A DNA stretch of 13,919 bases from Nitrococcus sp. (GCA_030452365.1 JAKDMK010000021.1:1-13919); one strand, 5' to 3'; positions 1-6,673 are shown, numbered from the stretch's first letter. The notes: generated by a model from the sequence alone, not told the origin. Made by a program: numbers and translations.

Positions 1-324
1 CCGTACCGCTTCGGATCGCAAAGCCGCATCTACCGACCCGACTACATCGTGCAGGTGGACGACGGTAACGGCGACGACGACCCGCTCAATCTCATCGTCG
101 AGATAAAGGGTTACCGCCGCGAGGACGCGAAGGAAAAAAAATCCACGATGGACACCTACTGGGTACCCGGCGTGAACCATCTGGGCATGCACGGTCGCTG
201 GGCTTTCGCCGAATTCACCGACGTGTATGCGATGCAGGAGGATTTCGCCAAGAAGATCGAGGCCGAGTTCGACAGGATGATCCAAAACGCCACGAACAAC
301 GCAGAAACGGAGGTCACCGCATGA
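1..324 (+). CDS. C-terminal end of type III-like restriction enzyme (Res/helicase subunit), partial
   Basis: The frame is open from the first base and ends at TGA 322-324; the 5' part lies outside the window. The visible 107 codons contain a PD-(D/E)XK-type nuclease core: an aspartate in RPDY (codon 14), then the strand LIVEIKGYR with E34-x-K36. A helix-rich tail with GVNHLGMHGRWAFAEF follows. This matches, from family knowledge, the C-terminal endonuclease domain of the DEAD/DEAH-helicase restriction subunit that partners BPTD_3080-type methyltransferases. The helicase motor would be upstream of the window and is not seen. It cleaves unmodified DNA in the family model. The next gene, dinD, starts inside its stop codon (ATGA), so they are translationally coupled, and the presumed modification subunit follows after dinD. 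A GTG at position 49 is an internal codon, not the real start. Confidence 0.82.
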   Translation, partial: PYRFGSQSRIYRPDYIVQVDDGNGDDDPLNLIVEIKGYRREDAKEKKSTMDTYWVPGVNHLGMHGRWAFAEFTDVYAMQEDFAKKIEAEFDRMIQNATNNAETEVTA

Positions 325-1166
325 AAACGGAACTGATTCAGTCACTCACCGAAAATTTCGAGGCCCATGCACAACGGACGGAAGGCGGTGTCGAGTACTG
401 GCTGGCGCGTGACCTGCAGTACCTGCTTGGCTATGCTGAATGGCGGAATTTTAGCAAAACTGTGATTTCAAAAGCAAAAATATCTTGTGAGGTTTCAGGT
501 CATGCAGTCTCCGATCATTTTGTTGACGTCAACAAAATGATCGCTTTGGCAAAAGGGGCAGAGAGATCCATTGACGACATCATGCTCACCCGCTACGCCT
601 GCTACCTCATCGCCCAGAATGGCGATCCGAGGAAGGAGGCCGTCGCCTTCGCCCAGACCTATTTTGCCATCCAGACCCGCCGCGCCGAGCTGATCGAGCA
701 GCGCCTGCTCGAAGCCGAGCGCGTTTCCGCCCGCCACAAGCTCACCCAGACGGAAAAGGAGCTCTCCGGCGTCATCTATGAACAAACCGGCGGCAATCAG
801 GACTTCGCGCTGATTCGCAGCAAAGGTGACCAGGCGTTGTTCGGCAAGTCCACGCACGCCATGAAGGCCACTTGGAAGGTGCCCGCCAGCCGTCCGCTGG
901 CCGACTTCGCGCCCACCATCATCCTCAAGGCCAAGGATTTCGCCACCGAGATCACTATCCACAACACGCGCGAGCGCAGGCTCGGCAGCGAAAAGGCTAT
1001 CTCGCAGGAGCACGTCACTAACAACAAGGCCGTGCGTGACACCTTGCTCAGTCGCGGCATCCGCCCCGAGCACCTGCCGGCCGCCGAGGACGTAAAGAAG
1101 GTCGAGCGCCGGCTTGCCTCGGAGCACAAGAAATCCCTGAAGAAGCCCGACGCCCTCGATCCGTGA
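321..1166 (+). CDS. dinD: DNA damage-inducible protein D (DinD)
   Basis: 281 codons, close to the 274 of Escherichia coli DinD. The family pattern runs the whole length: the N-terminal YWLARDLQYLLGYAEWRNF block, the HFxxVxKM motif (residues 66-73), the MLTRYACYLIAQNGDPRK block, a coiled helical middle with Q/E-rich repeats, and the IRSKGDQALFGKSTHAMK region. DinD is SOS-induced in E. coli and is reported to inhibit RecA filament function. Here the ATG lies within the stop of the restriction gene, so it is co-transcribed with it; I see no LexA box in front. Odd points: bases about 440-580 are clearly more AT-rich than the rest of the gene, and this patch contains a perfect 32-bp palindrome. 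The protein frame is intact, so I call it a functional gene. The product name is secure; a role in restriction-modification is inference from position. Confidence 0.93.
   Translation: MKTELIQSLTENFEAHAQRTEGGVEYWLARDLQYLLGYAEWRNFSKTVISKAKISCEVSGHAVSDHFVDVNKMIALAKGAERSIDDIMLTRYACYLIAQNGDPRKEAVAFAQTYFAIQTRRAELIEQRLLEAERVSARHKLTQTEKELSGVIYEQTGGNQDFALIRSKGDQALFGKSTHAMKATWKVPASRPLADFAPTIILKAKDFATEITIHNTRERRLGSEKAISQEHVTNNKAVRDTLLSRGIRPEHLPAAEDVKKVERRLASEHKKSLKKPDALDP
512..543. repeat. Perfect 32-bp palindrome inside dinD
   Basis: The half-site is cgatcattttgttgac and the other half is its exact reverse complement, with no spacer. Codons 65-74 (DHFVDVNKMI) fill the central 30 bases exactly, so the opposite strand encodes the same ten residues. 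It lies in the AT-rich patch of dinD, over the conserved HFxxVxKM motif. Confidence 0.95.
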
Positions 1167-1266
1167 GGGGCACATCGCCTGGTTAAAGAAAACCCGGGAT
1201 CCTGAACTAGCGGATTCCGGTAGTTAAGGAAAGGCACGAAATCGATATTTGAAAAGGTTGCCAAGC
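1167..1266. other. Short intergenic gap between dinD and the methyltransferase gene
   Basis: About 100 bases without a gene. It contains an imperfect hairpin at 1205-1225 (aacta-g-cgg / ccg-g-tagtt with one G:G mismatch and a 3-base loop) but no T-run after it, so it is not a convincing terminator. I see no clear -35/-10 pair. AAAGG/AAAAGG purine stretches at 1229-1257 lie close to the start of the following gene. Confidence 0.4.
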
Positions 1267-4200
1267 ATGGCGCGCAAGCTCAAAGCTCCCAAAATCGTCG
1301 CCACCCTCAAGCACAAGGAGGCCAAGCGCAAGAACATTCCCACCGCCGAGTACCAGTCGGTGATGCAGAAGGAGGAACAGGCGCCGGTCAAGGTGGTTTA
1401 TGCGCGCGGCACTAAGGGGTTGGACGAGGAAAAGCACGAGCGCAACCGCGACCTGGACCCGCAACTCATCTGGCGCGGCAAGGACCAGCAGGATTGGTCC
1501 GACCTGGTGATCAACGCGCCGCCGCTGTACATACAGGAAAAGGTCCACCCGAAGGCGTTGATCGACGACTTACGTCGGCGATCAGTGGATAGTGGTCAGT
1601 GGTTAGTGGATAGCAAGCGCGCGGGATCCGCTGGTCACTCACCACTACCCACTAACCACTCAAGTCAAGCTGAACAGCTTGATTTGTACTCCGACTTCAA
1701 CGGCTTGCCCGAAGGCGCCGACAAGACCGACTTCTACCAGTACGAGGGCAGCTGGCAGAACCGCATGATCCTCGGCGATTCACTGCAGGTTATGGCCAGC
1801 CTGGCCGAGCGCGAGGGCCTGCGCGGCAAGGTCCAGTGCATCTACTTCGATCCGCCCTATGGCATCAAATTCAACTCCAACTTCCAGTGGTCCACCACCA
1901 GCCGCGACGTGAAGGACGGCAATGCCGCCCACATCACCCGCGAGCCGGAACAGGTCAAGGCCTTCCGCGACACCTGGCGCGACGGCATCCATTCCTATCT
2001 GACTTATCTGCGTGATCGGCTGACGGTGGCCCGTGATCTGCTGACCGATTCCGGGTCGATTCTTGTGCAGATTGGGGATGAGAATGTGCACCGCGTACGG
2101 GCGGTGATGGATGAGGTGTTTGGGGATTCACATTTTGTTTCAGAGATCGTCGTCGACAAAACGAGCGCTCAAACAACGGACTTTATTTCGAGCACATGTG
2201 ATTTTGTACTTTTATACGCTAAAGACAAATCCAAACTCAAATATCGCGAGATTTTAAGAAGCAAGGGCGGCGATGAAAGCATTCAGCGAGAATACCGGAG
2301 GTATCGAGATGACCGCGGCGAGTTGCACATTTTAGAAGCTGGCGGCCTCTCAAATTGGGAGAAAATGAGTCAGCAGGTTCGACTCTATCGGCAAGATAAT
2401 ATCGTGTCTCAGCGTCCCCCGGGCGATTTTCCCGTGCCATTTGAAAGGCATCAGTTCAGACCGACCACAGGCTATTGGAAGACCGGGCAGGAAGGTATGG
2501 CGCGTCTAATTCGAGGCGGAAGGATCGAGCTTCGAGGGAAAATGTTGAGTTACGTTCGATTCTTCGACGACTACCCAGTAGCGAGGCGAAGCAACTATTG
2601 GGGCGATACGAAGTTTTCCAGTCGCTCTGAGGAAAAGAACTATGTGGTGCAAACCTCTGGGCGAGTCATCGAGCGATGCATCCTCATGACTACCGATCCC
2701 GGCGACCTCGTCCTCGACCCAACCTGCGGCTCCGGCACGACCGCCTATGTCGCCGAACAATGGGGCCGCCGCTGGATCACCATCGACACCTCGCGCGTGG
2801 CGCTGGCCTTGGCTCGTGCGCGCATCATGGGCGCGCGCTATCCGTACTACCTGCTGGCCGACTCGCCGGAAGGCCAGAAGAAGGAAGCAGAGATCACCCG
2901 CAGCGTGCGCAAGAGCACCCCCACCTACGGCAACATCGCCCACGGCTTCGTTTACGAGCGCGTGCCGCACATCACGTTGAAGTCCATCGCCAACAACGCC
3001 GAGATCGACGTCATCTGGGAGCGCTGGCAGCTCAAGATCGCGCCGCTCCTTGAGCAGATCAGCGGAGTGATTAGTGGCAAGTGGATAGTGGATAGTGAGA
3101 AAAGACCAAACGAGCAGCGGCGGCGTCCCGCTAACCACAAGCCACTGACCACTAACCACTCCCTCGCCGAATGGGAGATTCCGCGTGAGTTTCCACACAA
3201 CTCGCCAGCCGAAGCAAAGCCACTGCACGAGCAGTTCTGGCAGGCGAGGGTCGCGCGCCAGCGCGAAATCGACGCCTCCATCGCCGCCAAGGCCGAGCAC
3301 GAATACCTCTACGACAAACCCTATCCGGACAACAAAAAGGTTCGCGTCGCCGGCCCGTTCACGGTTGAAAGCCTATCCCCGCACCGCGTGCTCGGCGTTG
3401 ACGAGAACGATGAGTTAGTGGATAGCGGCCAGTGGTCAGTGGCTAGTGGCGGCGCGTCGGAGTATGGTGCGGCGCACGATTTTACCTCCATGATTTTGGA
3501 CAATCTGCGTGCGGCCGGCGTGCAGCAGGCACACAAGGACGACAAGATCGATTTCACCTCGCTCACCCCCTGGCCTGGCGATCTGGTCTGCGCCGAGGGC
3601 CGCTTCGCGGCCAGTGAAGATAGTGGGCAGTGGCTAGTGAATAGCGAGAAAAAGCGCGAGCAAAGCGAGCGCAACCCACTATCCACTAACAACTATTCAC
3701 TAACCACTAACGAATATCGCGCAGCGATATTCGTAGGCCCTGAATTCGGCACCGTCTCCCGCCCCGATCTCGTCGCCGCCGCCCGCGAAGCCGGCGACGC
3801 CGATTTCGACGTGCTGATTACCTGCGCTTTCAACTACGACGCTCATGCCTCGGAGTTCAACAAGCTCGGCCGCATCCCGGTACTGAAAGCGCGCATGAAC
3901 GCCGACCTACACATGGCCGAAGATCTGAAAAACACCGGCAAGGGCAATCTGTTCGTCATCTTCGGCGAGCCGGATATTACAGTGGCTAGTGAAGAGTGGT
4001 TAGTGGATAGTTCTGGAGCCTGGGTGGCGCCGTATGAAATCTTTAAGCTCGTATCGGGAGCTGATTGTCTGGAAGAAATCAATGGACTTGGCGGTGTGGA
4101 TTTACGAGATTACGCGTACCTATCCACACGAAGAGAAGTTTGGGATTACCTCACAGATGCGGCGGGCGGCAACCTCGATTCCGGCAAACATAGCGGAAGG

Positions 4201-4746
4201 GCAGGCACGCAAAACGACGGGGGAGTTTCTGCAGTCGCTTGGCATTGCGCGGGGCTCGCTAGCAGAACTGGAAACATTTCTGACTTTATCCGAAAGGCTG
4301 GGATATCTCAGCGAAGCGACTTCCGCGAGCTTATTGAGCACCTGCATAGAGATCAACAAGATGCTGCACGCGCTAATAAAATCACTCTCCGCTCTCCGCT
4401 AACCACTATCGACTATTCACAAGTCACTATCCACGGAGTGGATGTTTTCCACCCCAACACCGGCGAAGTCCGCAGCGACGGCGCCGACGGCATCGCCTGC
4501 TGGTTCATCGACACCGACTACAACGAAGAAAGCTTCTTCGTCCGCCAAGCCTACTTCCTCGGCGCCAATGACCCCTACAAGGCGCTCAAGACCACCCTAA
4601 AAGCCGAAATCAACGAAGAAGCCTGGGCGACCCTAAACAGCGACACCTCCCGCCCTTTCGACAAACCCAAATCCGGCCGCATCGCCGTCAAAGTCATCAA
4701 CCACCTTGGGGATGAGGTGATGAAGGTGTTCAAGGTGGCGCAATGA
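1267..4746 (+). CDS. Type III-like site-specific adenine DNA methyltransferase (Mod) carrying five in-frame repeat insertions
   Basis: It transfers methyl groups to adenine in DNA and would protect host sites from the restriction subunit at the left edge. Motif IV is DPPY (residues 195-198) and precedes the AdoMet motif DPTCGSGTT (from 484), the order of beta-class amino-methyltransferases; the recognition region should lie between them. The N-terminus (RKNIPTAEYQSVM, IWRGKDQQDWSDL) and the C-terminus (HPNTGEVRSDGADG) match BPTD_3080-type Mod proteins as I remember them. I prefer ATG 1267 (1159 residues, AAAAGG nine bases upstream); TTG 1249 is in frame with no stop between. The protein is inflated: residues about 106-132, 600-632, 716-728, 782-815 and 905-1057 are translated repeat elements. 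Removing them leaves about 900 residues, normal for the family. Bases about 2040-2690 are AT-richer than the flanks. The frame is unbroken, so activity is plausible but unproven. Confidence 0.88.
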   Translation: MARKLKAPKIVATLKHKEAKRKNIPTAEYQSVMQKEEQAPVKVVYARGTKGLDEEKHERNRDLDPQLIWRGKDQQDWSDLVINAPPLYIQEKVHPKALIDDLRRRSVDSGQWLVDSKRAGSAGHSPLPTNHSSQAEQLDLYSDFNGLPEGADKTDFYQYEGSWQNRMILGDSLQVMASLAEREGLRGKVQCIYFDPPYGIKFNSNFQWSTTSRDVKDGNAAHITREPEQVKAFRDTWRDGIHSYLTYLRDRLTVARDLLTDSGSILVQIGDENVHRVRAVMDEVFGDSHFVSEIVVDKTSAQTTDFISSTCDFVLLYAKDKSKLKYREILRSKGGDESIQREYRRYRDDRGELHILEAGGLSNWEKMSQQVRLYRQDNIVSQRPPGDFPVPFERHQFRPTTGYWKTGQEGMARLIRGGRIELRGKMLSYVRFFDDYPVARRSNYWGDTKFSSRSEEKNYVVQTSGRVIERCILMTTDPGDLVLDPTCGSGTTAYVAEQWGRRWITIDTSRVALALARARIMGARYPYYLLADSPEGQKKEAEITRSVRKSTPTYGNIAHGFVYERVPHITLKSIANNAEIDVIWERWQLKIAPLLEQISGVISGKWIVDSEKRPNEQRRRPANHKPLTTNHSLAEWEIPREFPHNSPAEAKPLHEQFWQARVARQREIDASIAAKAEHEYLYDKPYPDNKKVRVAGPFTVESLSPHRVLGVDENDELVDSGQWSVASGGASEYGAAHDFTSMILDNLRAAGVQQAHKDDKIDFTSLTPWPGDLVCAEGRFAASEDSGQWLVNSEKKREQSERNPLSTNNYSLTTNEYRAAIFVGPEFGTVSRPDLVAAAREAGDADFDVLITCAFNYDAHASEFNKLGRIPVLKARMNADLHMAEDLKNTGKGNLFVIFGEPDITVASEEWLVDSSGAWVAPYEIFKLVSGADCLEEINGLGGVDLRDYAYLSTRREVWDYLTDAAGGNLDSGKHSGRAGTQNDGGVSAVAWHCAGLASRTGNISDFIRKAGISQRSDFRELIEHLHRDQQDAARANKITLRSPLTTIDYSQVTIHGVDVFHPNTGEVRSDGADGIACWFIDTDYNEESFFVRQAYFLGANDPYKALKTTLKAEINEEAWATLNSDTSRPFDKPKSGRIAVKVINHLGDEVMKVFKVAQ
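1582..1661. repeat. Heptamer-repeat palindromic element, copy 1 (two-armed)
   Basis: The left arm (from 1584) reads as four 7-bp units gtggata gtggtca gtggtta gtggata. About 20 bases later the right arm (1632-1660) is built of ccactNN units; its reverse complement again reads gtggtta gtgggta gtggtga. The arms can pair as an imperfect hairpin. It is translated in the methyltransferase as SGQWLVD-type residues followed by PLPTNH-type residues, between the RRR stretch and the EQLDLYSDFNG region. Confidence 0.9.
3066..3161. repeat. Heptamer-repeat palindromic element, copy 2 (two-armed)
   Basis: The left arm at 3066-3097 contains gtgatta gtggcaa gtggata gtggata gtg. The right arm at 3129-3161 contains gctaaccac, gccactgacc and actaaccact. 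About 30 bases separate them. It is translated as ISGKWIVDSEK and then ANHKPLTTNHS inside the methyltransferase, just before EWEIPREF. Confidence 0.9.
3413..3450. repeat. Heptamer-repeat element, copy 3 (left arm only)
   Basis: Units gttagtg gatagcg gccagtg gtcagtg gctagtg are readable with 7-bp spacing. No ccact-type right arm follows in the next 150 bases. It is translated as ELVDSGQWSVASG and runs straight back into methyltransferase-like sequence (EYGAAHDFTSMIL). It looks like a decayed or half copy. Confidence 0.8.
3612..3710. repeat. Heptamer-repeat palindromic element, copy 4 (two-armed)
   Basis: The left arm at 3612-3645 contains cagtgaa gatagtg ggcagtg gctagtg aatag. The right arm at 3675-3710 contains cccactatccactaac and attcactaaccactaa. 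It is translated as SEDSGQWLVNSEKK and then PLSTNNYSLTTN, between the CAEGR and AAIFVGPEFG segments of the methyltransferase. Confidence 0.9.
3981..4435 (+). mobile_element. Composite element, copy 5: heptamer arms flanking a four-helix-bundle (S23/IVP-type) gene
   Basis: The left arm (3981-4012) reads agtggcta gtgaaga gtggtta gtggata gtt. The right arm (4399-4435) reads ctaaccactatc, gactattcac, aagtcactatccac, and its reverse complement has the same 7-bp spacing. Between them lies a complete 122-codon gene whose stop TAA overlaps the first bases of the right arm. The four other repeat copies in this methyltransferase share the arms but lack the gene, which suggests an autonomous or helper copy with shorter derivatives. 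Family knowledge: the protein type is known from intervening sequences within 23S rRNA genes. Mobility of this element is inference; exact borders and target duplication cannot be set without an uninterrupted homologue. Confidence 0.7.
4034..4402 (+). CDS. Four-helix-bundle protein of the 23S rRNA intervening-sequence (S23/IVP) family, nested in the methyltransferase gene
   Basis: 122 residues, the usual size of the family. Hallmarks in order: an N-terminal YRELIVWKKSMDLAVWIYEI helix, TYPHEEKFGITSQMRRAA, the conserved SIPANIAEGQARKT turn, EFLQSLGIARGSLAELETFL, and a closing helix SASLLSTCIEINKMLHALIK. The predicted fold is an antiparallel four-helix bundle; relatives include the 23S rRNA intervening-sequence proteins and, more distantly, Avd of diversity-generating retroelements. 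Its biochemical function is not established. It lies wholly within the methyltransferase gene in the +1 frame relative to it, and both frames are open across the full length. A GGAG about 15 bases before the ATG is a poor ribosome site, so independent translation is uncertain. The match to family motifs is strong enough that chance coding in an overlapping frame can be excluded. Confidence 0.9.
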   Translation: MKSLSSYRELIVWKKSMDLAVWIYEITRTYPHEEKFGITSQMRRAATSIPANIAEGQARKTTGEFLQSLGIARGSLAELETFLTLSERLGYLSEATSASLLSTCIEINKMLHALIKSLSALR

Positions 4747-4777
4747 ACGACAATAAGGGCATTGAGAGGATCACACC

Positions 4778-6010
4778 ATGGCACTGATAGAAGGTTTCCG
4801 AGTACAGAACCTCCGCGCCTTGCGCGACGTGACACTCGGCAAACTGTCGACCGAACAGCAGGGCGAACCGTTGTCGCCGTTCACGGTAGTGATCGGCAAG
4901 AATGGTGCTGGCAAGAGCACATTGTTTGACGCCTTCGGTTTCGTCGCCGATTGCCTGTCAACCGATGTGGAGGGCGCCTGTGATGCCAAGCAGCGTGGCG
5001 GATTCGAGCGCATGCGTTCACTCGGCACGAACGATCCGATGCGGTTCGAGATCTATTACCGCGAAGCCAAGAACGAACGGCCGATCACCTACGAGCTGGC
5101 AATTAACTTAGATGGCAGCAGCCGACCCTTTGTGGAATCGGAGGTCTTGAAGCAACGCCGCAAGGGGCAGAAGCATGGGAGGCCGTTTCCCTTTCTCCGC
5201 TTGCACCACGGCAAAGGCAAGGTTTGGGCAGGCGAGGAGGCGGTAGAAAGTGTTGGCGTCGAGGAGGATCGCGCACAGGAGGACGTCGAGCTGACTGACC
5301 TGCGGCAGCTAGGTATCGCAACCCTGGGCACGTTGAAAGAACACCCTCGGATCAAGCGCTTTCGCGACTTTCTAAAAGGATGGTTCTTGTCGTATTTCCA
5401 TCCGGATGCTGCGCGCTCCATCCCATCGGCTGGGGCTCAACGTCACCTCAATATCCATGGTGACAACATCGGAAATGTAGTGCAGTACATGGAACGTGAG
5501 CACAAGGCCCGATTCCAGTCCATCCTTGATCGGATTGCGAAGAAAATTCCCGGAATCGCGACCATTAGGACCATCGAGACGCAGGACAAACGCGTGCTCT
5601 TGCAGTTCAACGACGGCGCTTTTGCCGATCCGTTTTACGCCGGGCAGATGTCAGACGGCACTCTGAAAACATTCGCTTATCTCCTGTTGATGGAAGACCC
5701 TGATCCACCTCCGTTTATCTGCATAGAGGAACCCGAAAACGGCCTTTACCATCGTTTGCTGGATTCACTCGCCAGTGAGTTGCGCAGCCATGCCACCGGG
5801 AAAAAGGGAGCCCCGCAGATTTTTGTCACTACCCATCAACCCTACTTTGTGGATGCGCTGTCCCCGAACGAAGTCTGGATTCTTGAGAAGGGGATTGACG
5901 GCTTTTCGACCATCCGTCGTGTGTCTGATCTGGACCTGGTAAAAAACCTCGTAGATGAAGGTTTGCCGCTGGGCGGACTCTGGTACAGCGATTATCTGGA
6001 TGCGGGGTAA
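4778..6010 (+). CDS. AAA/ABC-type ATPase (AAA_21, OLD/RecF-like)
   Basis: A 410-residue cytoplasmic P-loop ATPase of the SMC/RecF/OLD branch. Visible motifs: Walker A GKNGAGKST (40-48), an SDGT signature-like motif (292-295), Walker B with the catalytic acidic pair in CIEEPENG (E317/E318), and the H-loop TTHQPYF (H353). The ABC signature is the shortened SxGT form seen in stand-alone AAA_21 proteins. No membrane segment is visible. The start is supported by GAGAGG eight bases before the ATG. It begins 31 bases after the methyltransferase stop and is followed after 3 bases by the DUF4276 gene, so the two are surely co-expressed. In this family such ATPases act as sensors or regulators for a partner nuclease; PARIS (ATPase plus TOPRIM protein) is the nearest known logic, but these are not the same families, so function stays inferred. 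Confidence 0.85.
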   Translation: MALIEGFRVQNLRALRDVTLGKLSTEQQGEPLSPFTVVIGKNGAGKSTLFDAFGFVADCLSTDVEGACDAKQRGGFERMRSLGTNDPMRFEIYYREAKNERPITYELAINLDGSSRPFVESEVLKQRRKGQKHGRPFPFLRLHHGKGKVWAGEEAVESVGVEEDRAQEDVELTDLRQLGIATLGTLKEHPRIKRFRDFLKGWFLSYFHPDAARSIPSAGAQRHLNIHGDNIGNVVQYMEREHKARFQSILDRIAKKIPGIATIRTIETQDKRVLLQFNDGAFADPFYAGQMSDGTLKTFAYLLLMEDPDPPPFICIEEPENGLYHRLLDSLASELRSHATGKKGAPQIFVTTHQPYFVDALSPNEVWILEKGIDGFSTIRRVSDLDLVKNLVDEGLPLGGLWYSDYLDAG

Positions 6011-6013
6011 ACA

Positions 6014-6658
6014 ATGCACATTGAAGTGCTGGTGGAGGATAGCTCTGGTGCTCGGCTGATCGAGACGTTGCTACCACAGCTTATTGGAGGGAACGGTAAC
6101 CCCCACACCTGGCGAGTACATCCCTATCGAGGTATCGGACACCTCCCTGCCGGGCTTTCGCCCAAGGCTGATCCGGCCAAGCGGGTGTTACTGGATCAAT
6201 TGCCGCGATTATTGCGCGGCTATGGTAAGACTCCTGGCATTGATGCTGTGGTGGTGATTGCTGACAGCGACAGGCGCGACTGCAAAGTGTTCTTGGGAGA
6301 GCTGCAGGCAACGCTTCGAGAGTGCGACCCTGCTCCGAATACCCTGTTTCGATTAGCCATTGAGGAAATAGAGGCTTGGTATTTGGGTGATCGTTCTGCT
6401 CTTTTGGGCGCGTATCCAAAGGCCAAGGTGCAGCTGCTTAAACGCTATCAGCAAGACAGCGTATGTGGCACATGGGAGTTGTTGGCGGAGGCAATCTATC
6501 CGGGCGGTTCGCAGGCTGTTAGGGCGGCGGGCTGGCCACGGCCCGGAAACATCAAGCACGAATGGGCGGAGAAGATTGGTCTGCGGATGAAGGTTGAACA
6601 CAACGAGTCACTGAGCTTCTGCAAGTTACGAGATGGCCTGCGGCGCCTCGTCGCCTGA
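6014..6658 (+). CDS. DUF4276 family protein, TOPRIM-like putative nuclease partner of the ATPase
   Basis: 214 residues, typical for DUF4276. The N-terminal strand-loop HIEVLVEDSSGA puts a conserved glutamate at E8. A hydrophobic strand VVVIADSDRRD gives D84-x-D86, and AIEEIEAWYLGD (115 onward) supplies more acids. A glutamate followed by a DxD pair after a hydrophobic strand is the arrangement of TOPRIM metal sites, so a nuclease or nucleotidyl-phosphate function is plausible but not proven. The gene starts 3 bases after the ATPase stop, a classic two-gene module. The C-terminal region (PGNIKHEWAEKIGLRM) fits the family, where it is usually conserved. No signal peptide or membrane segment is seen. 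The ATPase/DUF4276 pair near restriction genes suggests defence; that is inference from context. Confidence 0.75.
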   Translation: MHIEVLVEDSSGARLIETLLPQLIGGNGNPHTWRVHPYRGIGHLPAGLSPKADPAKRVLLDQLPRLLRGYGKTPGIDAVVVIADSDRRDCKVFLGELQATLRECDPAPNTLFRLAIEEIEAWYLGDRSALLGAYPKAKVQLLKRYQQDSVCGTWELLAEAIYPGGSQAVRAAGWPRPGNIKHEWAEKIGLRMKVEHNESLSFCKLRDGLRRLVA

Positions 6659-6673
6659 CATGGCGGCTAAATT

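Noticed and set aside
495..1175. Minus-strand frame of 226 codons opposite dinD
   Set aside because: It has no family resemblance. Its only familiar piece, the HFVDVNKM peptide, is due to the palindrome in dinD.
2506..3300. Minus-strand frame of 264 codons opposite the methyltransferase
   Set aside because: It is a shadow of the methyltransferase; its WLVVSG-like stretch is only the heptamer repeat read on the other strand.
1582..3710. The regularly repeated stretches as a CRISPR array
   Set aside because: The units are 7 bp in opposed arms, separated by hundreds of bases of methyltransferase coding sequence; there are no 28-37 bp direct repeats with uniform spacers.
4034..4402. Interpreting the nested IVP gene as a frameshifted end of the methyltransferase
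   Set aside because: The methyltransferase frame is continuous before, through and after it and resumes with conserved HPNTGEVRSDGADG, so no frameshift is needed.
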